Shown here piece after piece: positions 17,309 to 27,100 of a stretch of DNA of 42,661 bases. The translations under genes were made by a program, and so were the position numbers. The notes under the pieces are model-generated. The model searched no databases. It was not told where the DNA came from and saw only the letters and a program-made list of their open reading frames with translations. This DNA comes from Methanocaldococcus sp. Lineage in GTDB: Archaea > AGJL01 > Methanococci > Methanococcales > Methanocaldococcaceae. The stretch is taken from NCBI GenBank assembly GCA_027068365.1, contig JAMOTQ010000062.1:1-42661 (forward strand). The letters run 5' to 3'. Every line of letters starts with the position of its first letter. Position 1 is the first letter of the stretch.

Positions 17309-20143
17309 CTAATAGAAGGTTTTATTTTTAGTTAAAGTTCTAACTGTAAATCTGCTCCTTCCGACATCTGGATGATAAGGGTCGAAAAGCCTCTCAGCAC
17401 CAATTTTTGAAGAGTATTCGGGAATTTCCGTATTTATACCGGAGAGTGTTAATAAAGTGTTAACAACATTTTGGAATATTCTTGTTTTCATTCCCTTTCC
17501 AAAATTAAGAATGTAGAAAAAGTGAGTATGATAATATAAAACTTCTTTATTACTTGGAGTGCTTCCAGTAGCTACCATGTAAAATGGTAATTGTTCAGAA
17601 CTGTTATTATTAAAGAGTGCTTCCAAAGTTTGTTGTAAATTAGGTAAGAAGTGATTTTTATATGATAAGATTAGTGTAGTCTTTACATTATTTTTAATTA
17701 TTTCATCAATACCATCACGTAAAAATTTGGTAGCATTTGGTAAGAATACTATAATAGTCTTGTTAGTCATATTTTTTAACGTTTGATATAATTTATTCTC
17801 TAAATCTTCTTCAATTTCATAAAGACTTTTTATCGTATTTATCCTATCAGGTAGAGGTTTAGACAAATCTTTTACAAATACTAATCCATCAAATTCAGTA
17901 ATTTTTTCCCTTAAATAGTTGATGACTTTATCCACATCAAAGGCATTAAAAACTTCCTCTTCTTTTATAACATCCCCATTTTTTAACCATTTTGTCAATT
18001 TTACGTAAATAACATTGTATTCTGCATCTTCACCATTTTTTGTATCACTCTTTGGGTTTAGATTTCTTGGATTTATGGTTATTGCTAAAACATTATCTGG
18101 GAGTGTTTCAAACCAAAGTTTGCTTTTTAAACTTTGTGATAAATATAGAATGTAATTGTATGATTGTGAAATAAGTCCAGCATTAGATGATGCTTTCTGA
18201 AATAAGTTTAAAAATAGTGCTGGCGTTCCAATGATTGTATTTTTATTCTTGAACTTGCCTATAATTATGTGATAATTATACCCTTTCTCATCAACATACA
18301 GCCCATAAGGTTTATAGTAGGATTTATGGTTAATAAATACGTTATTTTTGTTCCCTTTTAAATAATCAATGCACTCTTTACAATCTTTTTGTATCATCCA
18401 TTCTAAATTTGTTTTTAAATTTGAATCGTCTCCATTTTTATCATCTTCAAACTGTTGTGCATATAAATTAAAGTTATCTTGTTGAATGAATTGTAGCAGC
18501 ACGTTTTTTGAATTAATAATATCAAGCATGCTATACCAATACTTGTGTATTAATGTTTTAGTTTGTCTTTTTCCATTGTCAATTTTTATTAGGAATAAAT
18601 TAATCCCCTCTTTATTATCATTTAAAAACTCTCTTACAATAATCCCTGCATCGAGAATTGCTTTAAGGTTTGTGAAAAATTCAATCTCTCTATTAGAGAG
18701 TTGTCTTCTAAATTTAAGAGTTAATTTATTCTCATAATATAAATCATAAGGGATAGTATTGTAAAAGATTTCAATATTTTCCATTGGTAATTTAGCATTT
18801 ATTAACAAGTCCAAAACAAAGTGTTTTAGTATTATATCGTCATCAGATAACTTATACCAATCTTTGCTAACTGCATTTATGACAAATACTCTTACATTTT
18901 TGATAGGAAGAGTTTGTCTAAATTCTACATTATCAGTAAAAATTCTCTTAGTGGGATTTAAAATAAGTCCCTTACAATTAACTATTTCACAAATTTCTTC
19001 GGAGAGTTCTAAACAATTCCCTTTTATTAATGATAAAAACTCTTTTAGGATTTTTGGATATATCCTTTCTTTTAGGATTTTTTTATATTCTTTATTCTCA
19101 TATAATTTTATAAATTCATGTAGTAAGTCCGTATTATTTAACAAGTTTAATAAGTTTAGTCCATCAATAATCTTCCTCAACTTTGCCTTCAAGTCTTTTA
19201 ATTTGTTATGTATTCTTTTATTTTTCTTTTTATAATTATCACATTCTTTTTCAATTTCTGAGTATATTTTTATTAACTTTAGTATTCTAATTTGGTCAGT
19301 CCAACCTTCCCCAATGAGTGGAATACCATACTTATATGCGTTAGAAGATAGGTTTTTGCCAGCAATAAATGTTCCAAAAAATCTTGGAAAATTCTTAGCA
19401 CTCCACTGTTCTATAAACTCATCAACACCTATTTTTTCAAAAATTTCATTAAATTCTTCTTCATTTTTTAACCTCTCATATAATGTTACAAAATCTTCGT
19501 AAGCTTTACTAAGATTTTCAATTTTTATTATATAATTTTCCTCCCTAAAATCTCTAAAAGCATTTATAAAAATTGAATATATGTTTTTAAGGTTGGCAAA
19601 AATTGCTTTAAGTTTTTTATCAGTTTCCTTTTTTTCACATTCTTCTAAAGCTTTTAAGAACATGTTCATAGAAAAATCTTCAACATCTTGTTTTCTTAAA
19701 TTTTTTTCAGCTTCAAAGAAAACTGTTAGCATTTTTTGTTTTATTTTAGAGTCAATTTCTACCTCTGAAATGTCAACTTCTTCAAGTGTGTTACAAACCA
19801 TCCAAGTTATGATTTCAGAAGAGTTGGATTTAGAAAGTTCTTCAAGGGATAATCTTCCAATTTCTTTAAAATTTTCAAATAATCCAAACTTTTCAACATT
19901 ATTCAGATACTCCAAGACAATGTTCATAATGCTCTCTTTATCACTGTACAAGTATTTTATTCCATAATTTACAACCTTTTCAGGAGTTAAATTTAACTCC
20001 CTACAAACATTTAACACTAATTCAAAAAACTCCCGATTAGGAGTTAAACTAACGTACTCTAAATTTCCGTAATATTTTTTACACAATTCTTTTACAAATC
20101 TTTCAAAAATTGATTTATCATGATAAAATAATTTTTTGTTCAT
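17309..20143 (-). CDS. Candidate divergent Argonaute (MID-PIWI-like) protein, probably catalytically inactive
   Basis: A 944-aa protein with no family I can name outright. The N-terminal half (1-400) is helical and unassigned. From about 512 the order of elements resembles Argonaute MID-PIWI. It begins with a strand NLFLIKID, then a helix, then SKNVLLQFI (MID-like gI-x-Q-x-I). SYNYILYLSQSLKSKLW sits where PIWI proteins carry a helix ending in KlGGxPW. VLAITINPRN sits at the first catalytic-Asp strand but with Asn. NKTIIVFLPNATKF sits at the RDGR strand. TLILSYKNHFL, FYMVATGST and a closing helix plus EIPEYSSKIGAERLF correspond to the usual lPvtihYAd end. The first acidic residue and the RDG Asp appear lost, suggesting guide binding without cutting. 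GTG 20152 lies in the binding site GGTGGGG, so ATG 20143 is chosen. This is pattern reading, not an alignment. Confidence 0.4.
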   Translation of the reverse strand: MNKKLFYHDKSIFERFVKELCKKYYGNLEYVSLTPNREFFELVLNVCRELNLTPEKVVNYGIKYLYSDKESIMNIVLEYLNNVEKFGLFENFKEIGRLSLEELSKSNSSEIITWMVCNTLEEVDISEVEIDSKIKQKMLTVFFEAEKNLRKQDVEDFSMNMFLKALEECEKKETDKKLKAIFANLKNIYSIFINAFRDFREENYIIKIENLSKAYEDFVTLYERLKNEEEFNEIFEKIGVDEFIEQWSAKNFPRFFGTFIAGKNLSSNAYKYGIPLIGEGWTDQIRILKLIKIYSEIEKECDNYKKKNKRIHNKLKDLKAKLRKIIDGLNLLNLLNNTDLLHEFIKLYENKEYKKILKERIYPKILKEFLSLIKGNCLELSEEICEIVNCKGLILNPTKRIFTDNVEFRQTLPIKNVRVFVINAVSKDWYKLSDDDIILKHFVLDLLINAKLPMENIEIFYNTIPYDLYYENKLTLKFRRQLSNREIEFFTNLKAILDAGIIVREFLNDNKEGINLFLIKIDNGKRQTKTLIHKYWYSMLDIINSKNVLLQFIQQDNFNLYAQQFEDDKNGDDSNLKTNLEWMIQKDCKECIDYLKGNKNNVFINHKSYYKPYGLYVDEKGYNYHIIIGKFKNKNTIIGTPALFLNLFQKASSNAGLISQSYNYILYLSQSLKSKLWFETLPDNVLAITINPRNLNPKSDTKNGEDAEYNVIYVKLTKWLKNGDVIKEEEVFNAFDVDKVINYLREKITEFDGLVFVKDLSKPLPDRINTIKSLYEIEEDLENKLYQTLKNMTNKTIIVFLPNATKFLRDGIDEIIKNNVKTTLILSYKNHFLPNLQQTLEALFNNNSSEQLPFYMVATGSTPSNKEVLYYHTHFFYILNFGKGMKTRIFQNVVNTLLTLSGINTEIPEYSSKIGAERLFDPYHPDVGRSRFTVRTLTKNKTFY

Positions 20144-20291
20144 TAACCCCACCTTATTATCTTTTATATCAAATTTTAAAAAAGGAAGTATTTAAAGTTT
20201 TAAGATTATAAGTATTTCTAAAAACACTTTAATGGTCTCAAATACGTTAATACGTTAGTTCTTTTTTTTGTTGTTAATTTTTGGTGGATTG

Positions 20292-20542
20292 TTAAATTAT
20301 ATAATATTCTGGAATCTCTTCTTCGAACTTTTTGAGTAATATAAGCGTCAAGGAATGGTGGTCAATAGTATTAATCCCCAATTTTGATGTAATCTTTTTT
20401 GTCATAATTACTTTTTGCAATGTTAAGAAAAATCTTTTAGACTTTCTCTATATCTGCTCTTCTTGAAAACTCAATCCTTCTTCTGATTTCTCAAGTTTTT
20501 CAATAATTTCTTCAACAAATTTTTTAATTCATCAATATCCAT
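20292..20542 (-). pseudogene. Decayed small helical protein gene
   Basis: In the 450-bp gap between the two large operons. Joining three minus-strand frames gives a coherent peptide: MDIDELKKFVEEIIEKLEKS and SEEGLSF, then RRADIEKV, KIFLNIAKSNYDKKDYIKIG, then INTIDHHSLTLILLKKFEEE and IPEYYII. The first shift is near the run of A and T at 20521-20528, and stops interrupt the middle. The result would be an about 83-aa, charged, mostly helical protein with a His-His pair (DHHS). An intact 37-codon frame (20292-20405) covers the last part. I do not recognise the family; small helical proteins of this sort often belong to toxin-antitoxin pairs, but that is a guess. Confidence 0.4.
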
Positions 20543-20607
20543 TTAACACTCTCTCAATAATCCTAACCCACTCATAGGATTTTATTTTCTTGATTAGGTT
20601 GTTTATT

Positions 20608-23600
20608 TTATACAAGTTTAAACAAATATCTCTTTTTTTCAGTTATATTTATGTTATTATAATATTTACTCACATCCATCCTTTTTCCATTTTTAATTAA
20701 GTATATTTTTCTATGTTCTTTGTTGAGAGGTTTATAAATCTCAAATACTATTGCATTTTTTTCATCTTTTCCAAGGTTACAGACGATATATAAATAATAT
20801 TTATCTTCATTTTCCATAGCAAATTTATATTCTGCTTCTGTAAGTTCTGCAATTGGTAATAATCCATTATGTCCTTTCACTTCGATATATTTCTCCTTTC
20901 CATTTTCAATAACCTTTATATCATAATGCTCATGTAAGGAAACATCCAAAACATCCCAAACTTTACCTTTATTTTCATACCCATATTTACTTGCTAATCT
21001 TTTTTCTTCAATATTCATTACAACATTCATAGCCAATTTCTCAATTTTCACAAGTTCTTCAAGAGGTAAAAAATTCCTATCCATTGCCTTTAAATCATTT
21101 TCATCTGTTAAAATAATATTATCCTTATCTAAACTTAAATTATCTATAATGTCTAAGGGAATGATTTTTTCAATTGAAAACTCATTCTCTGGGAGATAAT
21201 CAATAATTATAGGGTCATCAATACTTATTCTCAAATTCTTAAATAATTTACCATCTTTCAAACCTAAATCTCTGAGATTTTCGTAATTTGAAATTCTTTT
21301 ATCTATGTTATTTATAATACTTCTGACATGAGTGTAAATCTTTCCTTTAATAGCCAATATTTGACTCTTATCAGATTTTTCCATATAGTTTGTGAAAAAT
21401 AAATCTCTGCTAAAAATTGTCGTTAAGTATTTTAACAATTCAACACTTGTCATTAACTTGGTATTTTTTTCTTTGTGAGAGGCTATTACTGGAATTTCCC
21501 AGACAACCTCCCTATTTTCATTTAATACTTTTACAAAAAACAAATACTCCCTATTTTTAAATGGGTTTTTTACAACGATTCTTGATATTTGTAAATCATC
21601 ATCATTTTTTGATTTTATGATTTGATATAACCTATTTTGGGCATATATATTTTCTCTTAAAACTTTCTCTTTAAATGTGTTTAGAATTTTCCCAATCTTT
21701 TCAATCTCCAAATAACTTTCACTTTGGATAAGTTTTAAAACTTCATTTTTAATTTTTTCAGCACGTTCTTCTGGAAAAATACCCATCATTTTTAGCTTAT
21801 TCCTAATATTTTTTAGTGTTTTGACAATTTCTTCTGTATAACTATTTAAGTCCTCCATTATTGCTGAAATTATAATATCATATTCAGAAAAGTTTTTTAT
21901 GTATGCAAATTCCTCTAAGTTAAATAGAGTTTCAGCATTTGCAATATATATCTCTTTACCTATTGCTAATTGATTATCAAGTGCAGTTTTAATATTCATG
22001 ATTTTTTTATACAAGCTATTAAGCAGCTCCAAATCCATTCTATTTGAAAGGAAAATATTATAAATAGACACATCCTTTTCTTGCCCTAACCTCCAAATTC
22101 TTCCAATTCTCTGTTCTAATTTTATAGGACTCCATGGGGAATCATAATTTACCAAAACACTTGCAATTTGTAAATTAAGTCCTTCAGAAGCAACATCTGT
22201 TGCCAGTAAAATTTTTCCATACTCTTCAAATTTTTTATTAATCTCCTCAGTAATATTCTCCATCCTATTTTTGTCCTCTCCTGAAAGCGTTAATATTTCA
22301 TTTGTATCTATGTCAATACCATAGTTGTTTAAATACTTAGGCAGATTTTCTTGAAGATATTTGAGAGTATCAACGTATTCAGTAAATACTACAATTTTTT
22401 CATTATTTTTAATATGTTCTGCAATAATTTTTGCTAAAGCGTCAATTTTACTATCTTTTTTGACTATTATGTTAGTTGTTGTTTTAAGGAGATTTTCAAA
22501 TAATTCTTTTTGCCCTTGGCTTAAATATGGTGAATATTTATCAACAATATTATTTATTATGTCAGATATTTCCCTATATTCTTCAAATTCCATTTCTTCC
22601 AAACTTAGTGAGAAGAGGTTTTGAATATCCTCTGACACATTAATATCATCAGTTTTTAAAATGTTACTTTTTATAATCCTATTTAGTGTTTCAATTGCTG
22701 CTTTATAACTTGAAGATGCCCTCTTACCTAAAATCACTGCTAAAAGTGCTATTGGAGAGTTTCTTTTTGCATTTTTCAATATATTTTTAAGGGTGTCTTC
22801 AAGAAGGACAAAAAATCTTTTTTCTTCTTCTGATATATCCACTACTACTGCATTAAACTGACAATCCTTAAAAACTCTTTTATTCTCAAGAGCATTTACT
22901 AATTTTTTCGTTCTTCTAAAAACTAATATGTCATGGGTTTTAGAGTAGAAATTTTGAGTATTTAATCTATCAAAATCATTTATAAGTGTGGGGTCTAACA
23001 TTTTTAATCTGTATAGGTAATCTTGAGGGTCTCCTCTGTGTGGAGTTGCAGAAAGTAAAAGCATATTTCTTACTTTTTTTGAAAGTTTTTCTACTAATTT
23101 TCCTCTTTGAGTATTTTTAGTAATGTTGTGGGCTTCATCAACAATAACTAAATCCCAATCAATTTGCAATATTTTATCAACATACCTTTTTGCAAGGTCA
23201 ATTGAAATTATAATATAAACCGCAGAATCATAATACTGCAAAGAATTTTTAATATTATTTATATCATTTCCATCTTTAATAATTCTTGGAATTCCACCAA
23301 CTCTCTTTATTTCAGATTCCCACTGTTCTCTTAAAATTTTTGGAGTTAAAACCAAAATCTTTTTTATTCCTTCTTTTAGTTCTAAGTATCTCGCTATTGC
23401 AAGAGATTCTATTGTTTTACCCAAACCAATCTCATCTGCAATTAAAAAACGGACTGGGCGGAGAAGCATAGCATTGTATAGGAGATAAATTTGGTGTATA
23501 AATGGTTTTATTTCTTTTTTTGATGCTGGATGATTTAAAGCATAGAAGAATAGTAGAGGGTCGTGCAAAAATACCTTTCTTGTGAGATAGTTTTTTATCT

Positions 23601-23610
23601 TTTCTTGCAA
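20608..23610 (-). CDS. SNF2-family helicase with DUF3883-like nuclease C-terminus (DrmD-like)
   Basis: A 1000-aa SF2 ATPase of the SNF2/RapA type. Motif I is ADEIGLGKT (58-66), motif II VDEAH (157-161), motif III LSATPHRGDPQDYL. Motifs V and VI are ATDVASEGLNLQIA and EQRIGRIWRLGQ. Near the C-terminus, YDIKVIENGKEKYIEVKG (E910, K912) followed by LTEAEYKFAM and YYLYIV matches DUF3883/NOV_C, a restriction-endonuclease-like fold. It resembles the DrmD helicase of class 1 DISARM and the helicases found beside DUF499/DUF1156 genes. It probably translocates on unmodified invading DNA. It begins at TTG after GAGGGGATG; an ATG inside that site is out of frame. It is the last gene of the four-gene operon. 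Confidence 0.75.
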   Translation of the reverse strand: MQEKIKNYLTRKVFLHDPLLFFYALNHPASKKEIKPFIHQIYLLYNAMLLRPVRFLIADEIGLGKTIESLAIARYLELKEGIKKILVLTPKILREQWESEIKRVGGIPRIIKDGNDINNIKNSLQYYDSAVYIIISIDLAKRYVDKILQIDWDLVIVDEAHNITKNTQRGKLVEKLSKKVRNMLLLSATPHRGDPQDYLYRLKMLDPTLINDFDRLNTQNFYSKTHDILVFRRTKKLVNALENKRVFKDCQFNAVVVDISEEEKRFFVLLEDTLKNILKNAKRNSPIALLAVILGKRASSSYKAAIETLNRIIKSNILKTDDINVSEDIQNLFSLSLEEMEFEEYREISDIINNIVDKYSPYLSQGQKELFENLLKTTTNIIVKKDSKIDALAKIIAEHIKNNEKIVVFTEYVDTLKYLQENLPKYLNNYGIDIDTNEILTLSGEDKNRMENITEEINKKFEEYGKILLATDVASEGLNLQIASVLVNYDSPWSPIKLEQRIGRIWRLGQEKDVSIYNIFLSNRMDLELLNSLYKKIMNIKTALDNQLAIGKEIYIANAETLFNLEEFAYIKNFSEYDIIISAIMEDLNSYTEEIVKTLKNIRNKLKMMGIFPEERAEKIKNEVLKLIQSESYLEIEKIGKILNTFKEKVLRENIYAQNRLYQIIKSKNDDDLQISRIVVKNPFKNREYLFFVKVLNENREVVWEIPVIASHKEKNTKLMTSVELLKYLTTIFSRDLFFTNYMEKSDKSQILAIKGKIYTHVRSIINNIDKRISNYENLRDLGLKDGKLFKNLRISIDDPIIIDYLPENEFSIEKIIPLDIIDNLSLDKDNIILTDENDLKAMDRNFLPLEELVKIEKLAMNVVMNIEEKRLASKYGYENKGKVWDVLDVSLHEHYDIKVIENGKEKYIEVKGHNGLLPIAELTEAEYKFAMENEDKYYLYIVCNLGKDEKNAIVFEIYKPLNKEHRKIYLIKNGKRMDVSKYYNNINITEKKRYLFKLV

Positions 23611-23631
23611 TTTTCATCCCCTCTAACAATT

Positions 23632-24090
23632 TTAGATTTCTTCAACCACCAAAAAACATTTTGCAATTTTTAATAATTTTCTTCTATTATTATGTTCCCA
23701 ATACCTATTTCTAAAAGTTGATGCCCAATAACGTAAAGCTAATGGTTCCATAGAAAGAATATGGTCTTCTAATTTTCCCCACATTGTATTATCTTTTAAT
23801 GCTTGCATAATCATGGCATAAACAAATAATCTTAGATATGCATAATCATCATCAGTTTTTAATGTTATTCTTTTTTTACCAGAAACTTCAAAACCAAAGT
23901 GTTTAGCAAAATTAATAAACTCTGGGAGAAATACTCTTGCAGTTCCTTCAATTTTACCTTTTATATATTTACCGTCTTCAAGAGGTATTATTGGGATAAA
24001 CTCTGCTAATTTTTGTTTTTTTACAATTGGTAATTTTATTGGCTTAATATATTTAAGCTTAACCACATATTGAGTGTTCTTACTCTCCAC
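23632..24090 (-). CDS. Small defence-operon protein of unknown function (152 aa)
   Basis: A basic, soluble protein lying between the DUF499 ATPase and the SNF2 helicase, 21 bp from the helicase start. Its C-terminal half is helical and aromatic (LRLFVYAMIMQALKDNTMWG, then ALRYWASTFRNRYWEHNNRR), with several Trp, Tyr and Arg residues that could line a nucleic-acid surface. The N-terminal half is strand-rich. Related operons in other prokaryotes often carry a small gene (for example DUF3780) in this place; I cannot confirm that this is the same family. The binding site GAGGTGAT lies before the ATG region. Function is inferred only from its position. Confidence 0.55.
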   Translation of the reverse strand: MESKNTQYVVKLKYIKPIKLPIVKKQKLAEFIPIIPLEDGKYIKGKIEGTARVFLPEFINFAKHFGFEVSGKKRITLKTDDDYAYLRLFVYAMIMQALKDNTMWGKLEDHILSMEPLALRYWASTFRNRYWEHNNRRKLLKIAKCFLVVEEI

Positions 24091-24160
24091 AGCATCACCT
24101 CACAAAAAAGAAAAATAGAGTAAGAAAATACACTCTAAATGTATAAAAAACTACTTAAAA

Positions 24161-27100
24161 TCAACATTTTTTAATTTTAAATATTACTTTTTCATTTAAG
24201 CATTTAAGTTTCTCAAATATTAAATCATCAATCCTTACTTCATCTGTAAAAATAACGTCCACATCTAACTTCGCTTTATGTTCCATAACCTCCTCTATCT
24301 CTTCAATAAGATATTTTACAACATCGAGAGAAAGATTATTAAAATCTGCTTTAAAGTATTCATCGTTTTCAATAATAAAGACTCCTCTAACCTTAGCATT
24401 TAAGTTTTCAGGAATGAGGTTTAAATCATCATAGGATTTGATACCCTTTATTTCTAATAATTTTCCTCCTTTTAAGTTTTCAGATAATTCATGAACTTCT
24501 ACGATATCAGTTCTTGGAGTAAGGGTTATTCTATCAGTTTTTACGACACCATCTTCAGATACTGCCCTTAGTTTATAAGTTTTTTTGGTTTCAGGAATTT
24601 TAATGTGCCACGTTGTTTCATAAGGAGCCTTTCCATGGTCTATATCTAATTCTCCTTCTTCAACTTCAAGATTCACGTCAAAACCACGGCCTTTTAAGGG
24701 TGTTATTACTACTTTTATATCCACATTTTCTCCTGGTTTTCCTTCAATGTTATGTCTATCTAATTTCAAAGAAAATTCATTTCTTTCTCCAATAGTCTTT
24801 TCTTCAGTTTTTCTTACTATATAGCCATTTATTACTAAGTCCACAAATTCGGGTTTGACAACAAAACCCTCTTCTGTCTCTTCAACAAGCTCCCTTAATG
24901 GCAATGACTCAGAATCTGAAATATAAACTTCATACCAAACTTTTATATACTTATTATCAATAACTTCATCTCTCTCCTCTTTTAAAATCTGATTTATTTG
25001 TTTATTTAATGCTTTTATTTGAGGCAAAATTATGTCATTTTCTTTTATGTCATCGAGAGGAACCCCAGCTTCATTATAATTTGGTATGTTTTGATAGATT
25101 CTTTTAAATAAAATTCTTCCGTCTCTTTCAATACCAATTTTTAAATCTTTAACGCCCTCTTTTATTGCTTCTTTTAATTGCTCATCAGTAATAAATGGAA
25201 GTTTTGTATTTGTTCTAATAATACTTCTAAGCTCTGAAAATTGTATTGGTTTATTAAAAGTTATATTTACTTCATTTAAATAATATTCAAGACCTTCAAA
25301 AGTTAGATTGGATGGGATTTTTCCCCATTCAACCAGTGCAGAATACACATTTTCAAGTATTGATTTAGATGTTGGAGTAGCATCAACAATCTCCACATCA
25401 TTATCTTTAGGATATGCAATTTTTTTAAATACACTTGCCACAAATTCATCAAACTCTGCTTTTGCATCATCTTCAATACTCCTTACCATACTTGTTTGTA
25501 TCTGAACAACTTCTTCCCCATAAGATTTATATTTTGCTTTAATATCTCCTTTCACTTTATCACAAGCCATTATACGGGCTGTTATTTCAAGTAGTTTATT
25601 TAGGGATTTATCTGCATAACAAACAGTTATTGTATTTCTATATGTTCTTGTTCCAGTTCCATACTGATAAATTATTCTGTAAAGTGTAAATTTATCAACA
25701 TCATCTCTTATGAGTATTTGCAATTTATAATTCTCATTATCTTGAAATTCTTGTGGGTCTCTTGACACTACAATATCATTCTTTTTGAAAAATGTTATAT
25801 TATTTCCAATTTTTTTAGTCCTTAGACCCTTTCCTTCAACAGCAAATTTTTTAACAAATTCCTCAAGTTTCTTATGAACGCTAACTATATTGAGAGTTAA
25901 CAACTCTTCTTTCTTGCTTTCAACCATTTGAGATACATTTGCAACTCTCCAAAACCAGAAGATTCCATCCTTTTTGTTTAGATATATAAATGATGAGCTT
26001 TTTTCAATTTCACTTATAGTGTTTGGGATATCAGTTAATTGCAATGCATGTTTTTCAAAAAAACTAATTTCATAAACTGCCCTTGCAATACTATCCTTTT
26101 TTGGAAAGCCCTCAAGTGGTGTTGGGGAGTCATAAGGATAGGTTTTTAAAAATATGTATCTTAAAATAATCTCTGCCAATTCTGGCTTTGAAAATCTTTT
26201 GAATTTTTCAAGGGATAAATCTACATCCAATACTGCTCCTCCATAGTCAGCAAATATTTGATTCTTCCCAAACAATATTCCTTTTAGTTTTTCATTTCTT
26301 GGGTTTATATGATATGGCATTATTAAGGTTGGGAACTCTTCTTCTTGTAATAGGTTTCTTACAACAATTCTTGTTATTCTAACCATATCCCTTGTTTTTT
26401 GCAAGTTCCCTCTTTCAACAATAGTCCTCAGTGTTGCTATATAATCTGGATGGAATGGATAGGTTTTTGATAAGTTTCCTTCAAATCTTCCAAATATTTC
26501 AGTATTTGAATAAGCCTCTCTGTATTTTTCAATTATTTTCTCTTTAAAATCTTTATCTATGCTTTCAAAAATCCTTTTCTTTAAAATCTCTACAATCTCT
26601 CCTCCAGAAATGCCTTCAGTTCTTAGTGGAGAGTAGAGTTCTGCTCCCCCCACTCTCTCAACCGCTCTATGGAGAGAAAGAACTATCTCCTTATTATATC
26701 CTTTTTCAACTTTTTCCCCATCTTTTTCCATTGGTAAGGTTAAAATCATAATGCTGTCAGTTCCAATTAAGGCAGTGGATAAGGCATCAAAGAACTTACA
26801 GATATTTTTTGCATATCTTCTATCATCTTCATTCCCACTGTTGTATAAGTTGTCTATATAATGAACAATCTCATCAACTAAAAATACTACCTTATTTCCT
26901 TTTAAAAGCTCTCTAATCGTATCTATTGTAGGGACTGTTAAGTTTTTATCGTCATTTTCAACTATAGAGTATTTTCCTAAACAGTGCCCTATATACCCCC
27001 ATAATGTTTTGACTTCGTATGCTCCAAAGTTTAATGGATTGCTTGGTTGTCCTAATTTTCCTTTACCATATATTGGAAGTATTTTTATGTTTTGATTTTG

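Noticed and set aside
18864-19235. Plus-strand 123-codon hydrophobic open frame
   Set aside because: Lies antisense to the PIWI-like gene; Phe/Ser/Leu-rich sequence is what the complement of a Lys/Glu-rich AT-rich gene gives.
20216-20265. Short direct repeat ACGTTA near 20242-20255 as an att site
   Set aside because: Only six bases, no tRNA nearby and no integrase gene in the window.
24613-24795. Plus-strand 60-codon frame within the DUF499 gene
   Set aside because: Antisense shadow; no signal of translation.
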